NCBI RefSeq assembly: GCF_002834225.1
Contig: NZ_NNSR01000072.1
Location: 62,001 to 126,000, forward strand
DNA: 64,000 nt
Direction: 5' to 3'
Origin: Ruminococcus bromii
GTDB taxonomy: Bacteria > Bacillota > Clostridia > Oscillospirales > Acutalibacteraceae
In this document: one piece after another, positions 8,653-16,404 of the stretch
Layout: each line of letters starts with the position of its first letter
Position numbering within the stretch: position 1 is the first letter of the stretch
Notes under the pieces: generated by a model
Told to the model about the DNA's origin: nothing
The model's database searches: none
What the model saw: the letters and a program-made list of their open reading frames with translations, nothing else
Program-made: the position numbers and the translations under genes

Positions 8653-10092
8653 ATGAATTTATATGTAAAAAATCACAATTTTCATTTTGAACTTGAAAAT
8701 CTTACAAGGCTTTTCTTTCCAAATGAAAAAATAACGGTAATAAGAGATTTTTCTGAACCACAGCCTCCGTATATCTATACGGAGGTTTCGGATAAAATTA
8801 CAATTTCGGTGAATATCGGTTCTTTTAATAAGTCCGAAACAGCTGTGAAAAAGCTTACGGATGATGACAACGAGCTTGTTTCGGCACAGCTTTTGTACAA
8901 ACTTCTTTGTGATTTTACGGGACTTACACAGCCGTGGGGAATACTTACGGGAGTTCGCCCAGTAAAGCTTTTAAGAAAACTTGCCGAAGAATCAAATGAA
9001 GAACAGGCTGTGAAAAAGTTTTTAAACGACTTTTTTGTCAGCAACGAAAAAACAGCATTGTCAAGGGAAACCGAGCATAACGAAAGAAAAATTCTTGAAC
9101 TTTCAAGACCCGAATCTTTCAGCCTTTATGTCGGAATCCCTTTTTGTCCGTCAAGATGCAGTTATTGCTCATTTGTAATGGCGTCAATCGAAAGGGCTGA
9201 AAAGCTGATTGAACCGTACACAAAGCTATTATGCGAAGAAATTAAACGGACAGCCGAAATTGCAAACAAGCTTGGTTTAAGGCTTGAAACCGTATATTTC
9301 GGCGGCGGCACTCCCACTACTCTGAGTGCCGAACAGCTTGACACGGTGCTTAGAACAGTAAACAAATGCTTTGATATGTCAACCTGCCGTGAATTTACAG
9401 TTGAGGCAGGTCGACCCGACACAATAGACAGCGCAAAACTTTTTGCCTTAAAAGAAAATAAAGTTGACCGAATCAGCATAAATCCGCAGACAACAAACGA
9501 TGAGGTGCTGAAAACTATCGGCAGAAAGCATACTGCTCAGCAGTTTTTTGACGCTTTTGAGCTTGCAAGAAAATGCGGCTTTGATAATATCAACACAGAC
9601 CTGATTGCAGGCTTGCCGACAGATACCCCCGAAAGCTTCAAAAATTCACTCGATTCAATCGTCAGGCTGAATGCGGAATGTATCACGGTTCACACTCTTT
9701 GTATGAAAAGAGCGTCCCGCCTTACAACCGAGGGAGTAACGCTTGATTTGCAACAGGCGAGAGATGCAAGAGAAATGCTTGCCTACACGCAGAATATTCT
9801 CGGACAAAACGAGTACATTCCGTACTATATGTACCGTCAGAGCAGGATGGTCGGCAATCTTGAAAATGTCGGCTGGTCAAAAAGAGGCTTTGAAAGCCTG
9901 TACAATGTTTATGTTATGGACGAAACCCACACAATCCTTGCCTGCGGTTCGGGCGGTGTTACAAAACTGAAACGAAATAATCCCGATTATCTCGAAAGAA
10001 TATTCAATTTTAAATATCCGTACGAATACATTGACCGTTTTGATGAACTTATTCAAAGAAAGTCAGGAATAATGCAGTTTTATGGTCAATAA
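8653..10092 (+). CDS. hemZ: Oxygen-independent coproporphyrinogen dehydrogenase-like radical SAM protein HemZ
   Basis: A 479-residue radical SAM enzyme of the HemN/HemZ family. The 4Fe-4S motif CPSRCSYC (CxxxCxxC) follows the family leader GIPF; the GGGTPTTLS glycine motif and the TVEAGRPDT block are present, and the N-terminal region carries WGILTGVRPVKL, typical of HemZ. Known members are assigned to anaerobic oxidation of coproporphyrinogen, although many anaerobes carrying HemZ lack full heme synthesis, so the substrate in this organism is uncertain. It starts one base after the MBL gene and ends the nadK-to-hemZ run; a strong promoter follows for the next unit. Confidence 0.9.
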   Translation: MNLYVKNHNFHFELENLTRLFFPNEKITVIRDFSEPQPPYIYTEVSDKITISVNIGSFNKSETAVKKLTDDDNELVSAQLLYKLLCDFTGLTQPWGILTGVRPVKLLRKLAEESNEEQAVKKFLNDFFVSNEKTALSRETEHNERKILELSRPESFSLYVGIPFCPSRCSYCSFVMASIERAEKLIEPYTKLLCEEIKRTAEIANKLGLRLETVYFGGGTPTTLSAEQLDTVLRTVNKCFDMSTCREFTVEAGRPDTIDSAKLFALKENKVDRISINPQTTNDEVLKTIGRKHTAQQFFDAFELARKCGFDNINTDLIAGLPTDTPESFKNSLDSIVRLNAECITVHTLCMKRASRLTTEGVTLDLQQARDAREMLAYTQNILGQNEYIPYYMYRQSRMVGNLENVGWSKRGFESLYNVYVMDETHTILACGSGGVTKLKRNNPDYLERIFNFKYPYEYIDRFDELIQRKSGIMQFYGQ

Positions 10093-10097
10093 CACAG

Positions 10098-10126
10098 TTG
10101 ATAATTGCTCCCGACAGTGCTATAAT
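10098..10126 (+). promoter_or_regulatory. Sigma-A promoter, extended -10
   Basis: TTGATA at 10098-10103 and TATAAT at 10121-10126 are separated by 17 bases, with TGC directly before the -10 (extended -10). It lies just after the hemZ stop and directs transcription of the zinc-ribbon gene at 10235 and probably the flippase gene behind it, leaving a leader of about 100 bases. Confidence 0.82.
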
Positions 10127-10165
10127 ACGACATATGCGATTGAAAAAAATAAAATTGTCATATGT

Positions 10166-10189
10166 TGAACATAATGAAAATAATGTTCA
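10166..10189. other. Inverted repeat in leader of zinc-ribbon gene
   Basis: TGAACAT (10166-10172) and ATGTTCA (10183-10189) form a perfect 7-bp inverted repeat with a 10-base spacer, ~40 bases downstream of the promoter at 10098 and ~45 bases before the start codon at 10235. It has no U-tract, so it is not a terminator. It could be an operator for a dimeric regulator or a small RNA hairpin; the sequence cannot separate these. Confidence 0.45.
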
Positions 10190-10234
10190 TAATTAGATTC
10201 TCTCACGAGTAAATTTTAGAAAGGTTGGATCAGT

Positions 10235-10639
10235 ATGGGAAAATTCGATGAGATTTTTGACGATGTTGTAGTAAACGCAAAGGCTTGTGCGTCTGCTGTT
10301 TCGCAGAAAGCGTCATCGGTATATGATGTGTCTAAGCATAAAATAACAGCCGCTGAAATCAGAGGCGATATTAACAAAAAGCTTCGTGAGCTCGGTGCGC
10401 TTACATATAAATCCGAGGTTCACGGCACAGACTATTCACAGCAGATTAAGATTATTGTGTCTGAAATCAGCGATTTAAAGGACAGTCTTAATGCAGTAAA
10501 TGAACATATTGCCGTTGCAACGGATAAAAGAAGATGTCCCGGTTGCAATGCTGTAATTCCCAATAATTCTGTTTTTTGCAATATCTGCGGTATTAAAATT
10601 GACGATATCGGCGATGCGAAAGAAGACTTTGAACTTTGA
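10235..10639 (+). CDS. Zinc-ribbon domain protein, coiled-coil N-terminus
   Basis: A 134-residue protein of unknown function. Residues ~1-95 are predicted mainly helical, with heptad-like spacing and no membrane segment. Residues ~103-125 form a zinc ribbon, CPGC...CNICG, of the type widely found in Firmicutes zinc-ribbon proteins. An acidic tail (DAKEDFEL) closes it. ATG 10235 has AGAAAGGTTGG upstream. It has its own strong promoter and inverted repeat and lies 23 bases before the SpoVB-like flippase gene, so the two may form one unit. Its partner is not known. Confidence 0.8.
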   Translation: MGKFDEIFDDVVVNAKACASAVSQKASSVYDVSKHKITAAEIRGDINKKLRELGALTYKSEVHGTDYSQQIKIIVSEISDLKDSLNAVNEHIAVATDKRRCPGCNAVIPNNSVFCNICGIKIDDIGDAKEDFEL

Positions 10640-10662
10640 TTTTTATTAATGGGTGATTATTT

Positions 10663-12519
10663 TTGTCTAAATTAAAAACTAAAAAATACAATGCCGTTGC
10701 AAATGCCGAGAAAGACGCTTCTCAAACCTTTGTCAAAGGTGCGGCAATTCTTACTTTAAGTATGGTAATTGTCAAGGTTTTCGGACTTCTTGACAAGGTT
10801 ATTCTTACAGGTATTTTCTCCGGTGTTTCTTTTGAACAAGCCGTTGCCGGCGGAACAGAAACCGTCAATTTTGCATCTTTCGGTCTTGGTCTTTACAGTA
10901 ATGCCTATGAAATTTTTGTAGTTATATTTACTGTTGCAACAGGCGGTCTGCCGATAGCAATTTCAAGGCTTGTATCTGAAAGTACAGCTCAAAAACGGTT
11001 CAATGATGTAAGGCAGATTCATAAGGTTTCAATACCATTCTTCGTTATTGTCGGCATTCTTTCATTTGCAATTCTTGTCGGTGCAAGCTTTATCTATGTT
11101 CAGATTATAGAGTCTCCGTATTCGTTGCTCGGTATGCTCTGCCTTTCTCCGACGGTGTTCTTTGGCTGTCTTGTTTCAATTTACCGAGGATACTATGAAG
11201 GTCAGCGCAATATGATGCCGACTGCCGTTTCGGAAATTATCGAGGCAACGATTAAGCTCTTTATCGGTGCATTCCTCGCTTACATCATTGCACACCTCGG
11301 TATGAATTCTTATGCTGAGTCAGGCACGGTTTTCGGACTTTACATTGCAAATCAAACCGAGGCTTACCAGACAATCGTTTCATTCTCGGTTGCAGGTGCA
11401 ATTATGGGTATCACCCTCGGAAGTGCCGCGTCATTTGTGTTCTACATTCTCAAGTTTAAAATTCAGGGCGACGGAATCCCCGAAGAGTATTATCGCAATT
11501 CTGTTGAGGCTCGTTCAAGAAGAGAAACTTTTAACAAGATTCTCAAAACAGCCATTCCTGTTGCAATGGGTTCACTTATTATGAGCGTAGGCTCTCTTAT
11601 TGACCAGGTAATCGTTCAGCGTGTGCTGCTCAATATGATTGAAACCAATCCGCAGGCTCTGCAGGCACAGTACAGTCAGTATTTCACAGCCGATATGTTC
11701 TATGCCGACACAAAGACAATCCACACCAGCCTTTGGGGTTGCTACTCAGCCGCCCTCACTTTTCTTCAGCTTGTAACAGCCGTAACACAGGTATTCGGTT
11801 CAAGTGCTATGCCGAATGTAACAAGTGCGTGGACAAAGGGCAACAAGGATGAGCTTAAAAAGTCAATTGAAACCGTTATCCGTCTGACAATGCTCTTTAC
11901 ATTCCCGATGGCTCTCGGTATGATGGCACTTTCTTTTCCTGTTATGAGCCTTGTGTACAACGATCCTCTCATTACCGATGTCGGTGGAAGAATACTTCTG
12001 ATTATGGGCGTCACAACAATCTTTGGTGCGGCGTCAACTCCTGTGTGCAGTATGCTTCAGGGTATCGGCAGGGTTGATCTTCCAATGAAGCTGTACACAG
12101 TTTGTATGGCTGTTAAAATCGGCATTACTTGGATGTTTGTAAGCGTTCCGGAAATCAATGTTCAGGGTGCAACAGTCGGTTCAATGATTACCTATGCAAT
12201 TATGACAATTGTTGGAATGTATCTTCTTATAAGATATTCAAAAATCAAGCCTGATTTGTTCGGTACAACGGTAAAACCGCTTATCGGTGCGATTGCAAGT
12301 GCCGCTTCTGCGTTTGGTGTGTATCACCTTATGGACAGCATTATCGGTTCTGCAAGAATGTCAATTGCAATTTCTCTTGCAACTGCAATCATTGTTGCGG
12401 TTATCGTTTATATTGCTGTATTGTTGATATTGCGTGCTTTTACGGCAACAGAATTGAAATTTTTGCCGAAAGGTGAGAAAATCGCAAAAACACTTGAAAA
12501 ATTCGGACTGATTAGGTAA
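10663..12519 (+). CDS. Polysaccharide/lipid flippase of the SpoVB/MurJ (MOP) family
   Basis: A 618-residue integral membrane protein with about 14 predicted hydrophobic segments, beginning KGAAILTLSMVIVKVFGLLDKV, typical of SpoVB/YabM/MurJ-type exporters that flip lipid-linked oligosaccharides. A polar loop near residues 280-300 and a glycine-rich MGVTTIFGAASTPVCSMLQGIG segment are family features. The start is TTG 10663 with GGGTGA at 10651-10656. Its position ahead of mazG, rqcP, yabP, yabQ, divIC and yabR equals that of yabM in Bacillus subtilis. Whether it serves vegetative peptidoglycan, spore cortex or another glycan cannot be told from sequence. (Quoted motifs are family-typical, not diagnostic.). 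Confidence 0.87.
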   Translation: MSKLKTKKYNAVANAEKDASQTFVKGAAILTLSMVIVKVFGLLDKVILTGIFSGVSFEQAVAGGTETVNFASFGLGLYSNAYEIFVVIFTVATGGLPIAISRLVSESTAQKRFNDVRQIHKVSIPFFVIVGILSFAILVGASFIYVQIIESPYSLLGMLCLSPTVFFGCLVSIYRGYYEGQRNMMPTAVSEIIEATIKLFIGAFLAYIIAHLGMNSYAESGTVFGLYIANQTEAYQTIVSFSVAGAIMGITLGSAASFVFYILKFKIQGDGIPEEYYRNSVEARSRRETFNKILKTAIPVAMGSLIMSVGSLIDQVIVQRVLLNMIETNPQALQAQYSQYFTADMFYADTKTIHTSLWGCYSAALTFLQLVTAVTQVFGSSAMPNVTSAWTKGNKDELKKSIETVIRLTMLFTFPMALGMMALSFPVMSLVYNDPLITDVGGRILLIMGVTTIFGAASTPVCSMLQGIGRVDLPMKLYTVCMAVKIGITWMFVSVPEINVQGATVGSMITYAIMTIVGMYLLIRYSKIKPDLFGTTVKPLIGAIASAASAFGVYHLMDSIIGSARMSIAISLATAIIVAVIVYIAVLLILRAFTATELKFLPKGEKIAKTLEKFGLIR

Positions 12520-12597
12520 AATATATATCTGTTGCGGTTGTTTCCGCTTTTCAGATAAAATTTGCATGGTCTAATAAGATTATCGGAGATGTCACGA

Positions 12598-13395
12598 ATG
12601 AACTTTACAGAAAAAGAAAATTATAATTTTAATGACCTTGTTGAGATAGTAAAAGTCCTTCGTGCACCCGACGGTTGTCCGTGGGACAGAGAACAGACTC
12701 ACAAGTCAATCCGCTCAAATTTTATTGAGGAAACTTATGAGGCTGTTGAGGCTATTGATACCGATGACCTTGATTTGCTAAAAGAGGAACTCGGCGATGT
12801 TCTTCTTCAGGTTGCACTTCATGCTGAAATTGAAAGCGAACAGGGAACCTTTGATATTAACGATGTTTGTGACGGAATCTGCAAAAAGCTTATAATCCGT
12901 CATCCTCATGTTTTCGCAGATGTCAAAGCTGACACAACCGAAAAGGTTCTCAAAAACTGGGATGCAATCAAGATGAAAACAAAATCTCAGAAAACTCAGA
13001 CTCAGGCTATTCTCAGTGTGTCAAAGGCACTTCCTTCACTTATGAGAAGTACAAAAATTCAGCAGAAGGCTGCAAAGGTCGGTTTTGACTGGGAAAATGT
13101 TGACGGCGCCCTTGACAAGCTTTTTGAAGAATGTGAAGAACTTAAGACGGCTGTTGAAAATAAAGATAAGGAAAATCAGCGTGAAGAGCTCGGTGATGTT
13201 CTTTTTTCAGCGGTAAATGTCGCAAGATTTCTTGATATTGACAGTGAGCATGCACTTTACGACGCCTGCGATAAATTTACTGACCGCTTTTCATCAGTTG
13301 AAAGGCTTGCAAATGAGCGCGGAATTGATATGAAAACGGCATCATTATCAGTACTTAATTCCCTTTGGGATGAAGTTAAATTATCTAAGAATTAA
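12598..13395 (+). CDS. mazG: Nucleoside triphosphate pyrophosphohydrolase MazG
   Basis: Hydrolyses NTPs and dNTPs to monophosphates plus pyrophosphate, a house-cleaning activity. The 265 residues contain two MazG folds: the first with GCPWDREQTH and the EExxE...EELGD helices (residues ~40-70), the second with FEECEELKTAV...EELGDVLFS. It corresponds to the C-terminal part of Bacillus YabN but lacks the N-terminal tetrapyrrole-methylase-like domain, as is common in Clostridia. Start ATG 12598 is chosen because GGAG at 12585-12588 is 9 bases upstream; longer in-frame starts at 12562 and 12589 lack a spaced ribosome site. HU follows 17 bases downstream. Confidence 0.93.
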   Translation: MNFTEKENYNFNDLVEIVKVLRAPDGCPWDREQTHKSIRSNFIEETYEAVEAIDTDDLDLLKEELGDVLLQVALHAEIESEQGTFDINDVCDGICKKLIIRHPHVFADVKADTTEKVLKNWDAIKMKTKSQKTQTQAILSVSKALPSLMRSTKIQQKAAKVGFDWENVDGALDKLFEECEELKTAVENKDKENQREELGDVLFSAVNVARFLDIDSEHALYDACDKFTDRFSSVERLANERGIDMKTASLSVLNSLWDEVKLSKN

Positions 13396-13412
13396 ATTGG
13401 AGGTTTATTATT

Positions 13413-13688
13413 ATGAACAAGACAGAACTTATTGCTGCTGTAGCAGAAAAGAGCGGCATTTCAAAGAAGGATGCTGAAAAGGCTGTTTCATCAACAATTG
13501 AAACAATCATCAATACAGTAGCTGAAGGCGAAAAGATTCAGATTGCAGGTTTCGGCACATTTGAACAGCGTCAGAGAAATGCAAGAACAGGTTGTGACCC
13601 AAGAACAGGTAAATCAATTGAAATTCCTGCTTCAAAGGTTCCTGCATTCAAGGCAGGCAAGGGCTTCAAGGATGTTGTAAACAAGTAA
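13413..13688 (+). CDS. hup: HU-family DNA-binding protein
   Basis: Small basic nucleoid protein that bends DNA as a dimer. The 91 residues match HU along the full length: MNKTELIAAVAEKSGISKKDAE at the N terminus, GFGTFEQRQRNARTG in the beta-arm region, and the IPASKVPAFKAGKGFKDVV end. GGAGG at 13399-13403 is a strong ribosome site. It sits between mazG and rqcP inside the yab sporulation/division block and is followed by its own terminator, so it is probably the end of a transcript. Confidence 0.96.
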   Translation: MNKTELIAAVAEKSGISKKDAEKAVSSTIETIINTVAEGEKIQIAGFGTFEQRQRNARTGCDPRTGKSIEIPASKVPAFKAGKGFKDVVNK

Positions 13689-13702
13689 TTTGTTTTCTTT
13701 TC

Positions 13703-13740
13703 GGGTAATGATGCCGCTGTGCGTCATTACCCTATTTTTT
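13703..13740 (+). terminator. Intrinsic terminator after HU gene
   Basis: GGGTAATGA (13703-13711) pairs with TCATTACCC (13724-13732), extended inward by TGC/GCG with one wobble, followed by TATTTTTT. It closes the HU transcript 15 bases after the stop codon. Confidence 0.88.
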
Positions 13741-13759
13741 ATCGGAAGGAAGTGGATTT

Positions 13760-14002
13760 ATGCGACTTGATAAATATCTCAAGGTTTCAAGACTTATCAA
13801 ACGCAGAACTGTTGCAAATGAGGCTTGTGACGCAGGTAAAATTACCGTAAACAATAAGGTTGCCCGCGCGTCATACGATGTTAAGCTTGGCGATGTAATT
13901 GAAATCACACTCGGTTCAAAAAGCGTGAAAGTAAAGGTCACAGATGTAAAAGAGGTTGTTCGCAAGGAAGATGCCGCAACAATGTATGAGGCGGTTGTCT
14001 GA
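13760..14002 (+). CDS. rqcP: S4-domain RNA-binding protein RqcP (YabO)
   Basis: An 80-residue S4-domain protein (MRLDKYLKVSRLIKRRTVANE, then ITVNNKVARASYDVKLGD). Known homologues (RqcP/YabO, Hsp15) bind 50S-nascent-chain complexes and work with RqcH to add C-terminal alanine tails to stalled peptides. Gene order mazG-rqcP-yabP-yabQ-divIC matches the Bacillus yab cluster and supports orthology. GGAAGG upstream at 13743-13748 is the ribosome site. The gene is between two terminators, so it may depend on read-through or on an unrecognised promoter. Confidence 0.9.
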   Translation: MRLDKYLKVSRLIKRRTVANEACDAGKITVNNKVARASYDVKLGDVIEITLGSKSVKVKVTDVKEVVRKEDAATMYEAVV

Positions 14003-14023
14003 TTTTATTTTGTCAAATAAAAA

Positions 14024-14052
14024 GAATAATTTTATTTAATTCTCCGTATAAA
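14024..14052 (+). promoter_or_regulatory. Possible sigma-E-type promoter for yabP
   Basis: GAATAAT (14024-14030) and CGTATAAA (14045-14052) are separated by 14 bases, the spacing used by sporulation sigma-E; the -35 fits KMATATT at 6 of 7 positions, the -10 fits CATACAAT at 5 of 8. A start near 14059 would fall in the loop of the hairpin at 14042-14077. Weak on its own. Confidence 0.3.
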
Positions 14053-14085
14053 TTACTGATAACTAATTTGTACGGGGGTTTTTTT
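14042..14085 (+). terminator. Terminator hairpin that contains the yabP ribosome site
   Basis: Bases 14042-14055 pair with 14064-14077 over 14 bp (two G-U wobbles) around an 8-base loop, followed by seven T (14079-14085). The GGGGG ribosome site of yabP (14074-14078) lies in the 3' arm, and the T-tract runs directly into the yabP ATG at 14086. It should both end rqcP transcripts and hide the yabP ribosome site in any read-through RNA. Confidence 0.85.
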
Positions 14086-14358
14086 ATGCAGGAAACGCCA
14101 AAGGTTAAGAATCACACAGTAATGCTTGATAACAGGGGAAAGCTTGTCATGACAGGTGCGGAGGATGTGCCGGGCTTCAACGAAGAAACCGTTTCTGTCA
14201 AGACCTCATGCGGATGCCTTGTGATTAAGGGTGAAAATCTTCATATTGACAAGCTTAACCTTGAAACGGGTGATGTGTCCATTGACGGCAAAATTAACGC
14301 AATGCAGTATTTGGGCAGCGGTGCGTCAAAATCAAAGCTTTCAAAACTTTTTAAGTAG
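14086..14358 (+). CDS. yabP: Sporulation protein YabP
   Basis: A 90-residue YabP-family protein, in Bacillus needed for spore cortex and coat assembly and made in the mother cell. The family features HTVMLDNRGKLVMTGAEDV and TSCGCLVIKGENLHI are present. ATG 14086 is chosen over an in-frame TTG at 14068, which lies inside the terminator stem. The ribosome site GGGGG is part of that hairpin, so expression should depend on structure or on a promoter inside it. yabQ begins 9 bases after the stop. Confidence 0.9.
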   Translation: MQETPKVKNHTVMLDNRGKLVMTGAEDVPGFNEETVSVKTSCGCLVIKGENLHIDKLNLETGDVSIDGKINAMQYLGSGASKSKLSKLFK

Positions 14359-14366
14359 GTGTAATT

Positions 14367-14861
14367 TTGGAACTGACTTTCTCGCAGCAGACAACGGCTT
14401 TTTTGTATTCGCTGATATTCGGCACAGCGGCGGGTCTGTTTTATGATATATTTAAAATTATCAGAATGACATTTTGTAAAAGCAAAATTTCTGTTTTTGT
14501 TCTTGACCTTATCTATGTGCTCATTGTGTCGCTTAATTTGTTTATTTTCTCGGCGGCATATATGTTCGGATTTGTCAGAGTGTTTGTAATGTTCGGCTCA
14601 ATCATCGGTTTTTTGGTTTGCAGACTGACCGTAGGTCGGCTTTTGTCGCTTGTTTATTGTCCGTTGATTTATTTCGGTGAAAGAATTTGTGTGAAAATTT
14701 CCCGAAAAATTAAAAAAATTCTGAAAAAGCTATTGAAAAACAGCAACAAGATATTGTATAATGTGAATAAGAATAAAGGTATATTTAGAAACAATGATAA
14801 TAACTCAGTAGAGAAAGCAGATAGTTTTAAAAATGAAAAAAAGCACAAGGAAAGAAAATAA
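14367..14861 (+). CDS. yabQ: Spore cortex biosynthesis protein YabQ
   Basis: A 164-residue membrane protein with about four hydrophobic segments in residues ~8-110 (TAFLYSLIFGTAAGLFYDIFK is the YabQ signature) and a very basic Lys/Asn-rich cytoplasmic tail. In Bacillus YabQ is a mother-cell protein of the outer forespore membrane needed for cortex. The start is TTG 14367 with TAGGTG just after the yabP stop. The last 29 bases overlap divIC in another frame, so the sporulation and division genes are physically interlocked. Confidence 0.88.
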   Translation: MELTFSQQTTAFLYSLIFGTAAGLFYDIFKIIRMTFCKSKISVFVLDLIYVLIVSLNLFIFSAAYMFGFVRVFVMFGSIIGFLVCRLTVGRLLSLVYCPLIYFGERICVKISRKIKKILKKLLKNSNKILYNVNKNKGIFRNNDNNSVEKADSFKNEKKHKERK

Positions 14862-15207
14862 AAGCACTGCATTTTCTCAGCATCCCGAAGAAAATGAAAT
14901 CAAGGAGATTACTCCGAAAAAGCGTAAAAAGGGAAGATACATTTTGATATATCTTGCGATTGTAGGCTTTGTATTCTATGCCGTAATTACAATTATCAAT
15001 CAAAATGTTCAGATAGCCGAGAAAAAGTCTGAGCTTACTGATTTGCAGCAACAAATCAGTGTTGTTGAGATTCAGTCGCAGTACCTCAAAAAGGTACAGG
15101 ATTACAAGGGTGACGATCTCAAAAAATATATTGAAAAAATAGCTAAAGATGAATTAGGCTATGTCGGTGACGGTGAGAGAATTTTTATCAATGTTGCCGG
15201 AGAATAA
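14833..15207 (+). CDS. divIC: Septum formation initiator, DivIC/FtsL-like
   Basis: A 124-residue bitopic protein: basic cytoplasmic N terminus (residues 1-35), a transmembrane segment at ~36-56 and an extracytoplasmic leucine-zipper coiled coil (IAEKKSELTDLQQQISVVE). This is the layout of DivIC/FtsB, which with FtsL and FtsQ/DivIB regulates septal peptidoglycan synthesis. Position after yabQ and before yabR equals the Bacillus divIC location, supporting DivIC over FtsL. It overlaps yabQ by 29 bases. Confidence 0.87.
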   Translation: MKKSTRKENKSTAFSQHPEENEIKEITPKKRKKGRYILIYLAIVGFVFYAVITIINQNVQIAEKKSELTDLQQQISVVEIQSQYLKKVQDYKGDDLKKYIEKIAKDELGYVGDGERIFINVAGE

Positions 15208-15243
15208 AAGGGTAGAAATAATTTTAAGGGGTAATAAATTTAT

Positions 15244-15735
15244 ATGGCTATTGAAGTCGGAATGATTCTGGAAGGCAAAGTATCAGGTATTACAAAATTC
15301 GGAGCGTTTGTTGATTTGCCGGATTCAAAAACCGGTATGGTACACATCTCAGAGGTTGCACCTACCTTCATCAATGAAATCAGTGATTATGTAAAAATCG
15401 GACAAGAAGTAAAGGTAAAGGTGCTTGCACTTAATGACGGAAAAATCAGCCTGTCTATGAAACAGGCTCTTCCGAAGGAGCAACAGCATCAGAGAAAGCG
15501 TCCTGACAAACCTCAAAGGCAGAATCACAGAAGCAGAGAGCCATACAAGCCCGCTCCGCCCGTAACATCACCGGGTGATTATGAGTGGCAAAGTTCACGC
15601 AGAAATGCTCCCTCTTCGTTTGAGGATATGATGTCAAAGTTCAAGCAGACAAGCGAGGACAAGATGTCTGACCTTAAGCGTGGCGGAGAAAGCCGTGGCT
15701 ACAGCCGCAGAGGCAACGGCAACGGCAGAAAATAA
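15244..15735 (+). CDS. yabR: S1-domain RNA-binding protein (YabR-like)
   Basis: A 163-residue protein. Residues 1-~75 are a single S1 fold (MILEGKVSGITKFGAFVDLP, then GMVHISEVA and VKVKVLALNDGKISLSMKQA). The rest is an Arg/Pro/Gln/Ser-rich, probably disordered tail ending in GRRGNGNGRK-like basic residues, suited to RNA contact. Homologues YabR/general stress protein 13 associate with ribosomes. The ribosome site AAGGGG (15226-15231) is 12 bases upstream of the ATG. It follows divIC as in Bacillus; spoIIE, next in Bacillus, is absent here. Confidence 0.88.
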   Translation: MAIEVGMILEGKVSGITKFGAFVDLPDSKTGMVHISEVAPTFINEISDYVKIGQEVKVKVLALNDGKISLSMKQALPKEQQHQRKRPDKPQRQNHRSREPYKPAPPVTSPGDYEWQSSRRNAPSSFEDMMSKFKQTSEDKMSDLKRGGESRGYSRRGNGNGRK

Positions 15736-15762
15736 AAATATAATATAAGGGAGGCAGATTTT

Positions 15763-16299
15763 ATGAAAATCACCTACACAGCAAGAAAAGTCAACCTCAG
15801 AGATAATTTTAAGGAAAGATGCGAGAAAAAGCTTTCAAAGTTTAACCGTATTTTCTCAGAGGATGCTTCTGTCAATGTAGTTGTCACCCTCGAAAAAAAT
15901 CGTCAGACTGTAGAAATTACAATCCGTGACAGCGGTATGATTTATCGTGCAGAGAGCACAATGCCCGAAATGAATGATGCACTTGACAAGGTTTGTGATG
16001 TTCTTATGCGTCAGATTCGCAAGAACAAAACAAGACTTGAAAAGAAAATTAAATCCGCCGGTATTGAAGATTTAATCATGGAGGCTTCTCAGGCTGAAGA
16101 ACCGGAGGATGATGATTACAGCGTAGTTCGTAAAAAGCATATACTTGTCAAACCAATTACAGTTGACGAGGCTATTCTTGAGATGAATATGGTAAGCCAT
16201 AACTTCTTTATGTTTATCAATTCCGAAACCGATGAAATCAATGTTGTTTACAAGCGTGCGGACGGTAACTACGGTTTGCTCGAGCCAACAACCGACTGA
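15763..16299 (+). CDS. hpf: Ribosome hibernation promoting factor, long form
   Basis: A 178-residue long HPF. The N-terminal RaiA-like domain (residues 1-~100, MKITYTARKVNLRDNF start) binds the 30S decoding site; a linker rich in Glu/Asp leads to the C-terminal domain (YSVVRKKHILVKPITVDEA...) that dimerises to form 100S ribosomes. Long HPF is the standard Firmicutes form. AAGGGAGG at 15747-15754 is a strong ribosome site, and a terminator follows the stop. Confidence 0.96.
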   Translation: MKITYTARKVNLRDNFKERCEKKLSKFNRIFSEDASVNVVVTLEKNRQTVEITIRDSGMIYRAESTMPEMNDALDKVCDVLMRQIRKNKTRLEKKIKSAGIEDLIMEASQAEEPEDDDYSVVRKKHILVKPITVDEAILEMNMVSHNFFMFINSETDEINVVYKRADGNYGLLEPTTD

Positions 16300-16312
16300 T
16301 TCTTAAAAGCAA

Positions 16313-16346
16313 GGGGTATCGGTTAATTCCGATGCCCTGTTTTTTT
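16313..16346 (+). terminator. Intrinsic terminator after hpf
   Basis: GGGGTATCGG (16313-16322) pairs with CCGATGCCCT (16329-16338) with wobbles, loop TTAATT, then a run of seven T (16340-16346). It ends the yab/hpf unit. Confidence 0.87.
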
Positions 16347-16404
16347 GTGTCTGTATTCCTGTAAAACAGCCGGTTAAATATCGTTTTAAATGATGGAGAA
16401 AAAT

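Noticed and set aside
12532-12561. Possible promoter upstream of mazG (TTGCGG, TAAAAT)
   Set aside because: Poor box matches and 18-base spacing; a small GCGG/CCGC repeat overlaps it. Not strong enough to call.
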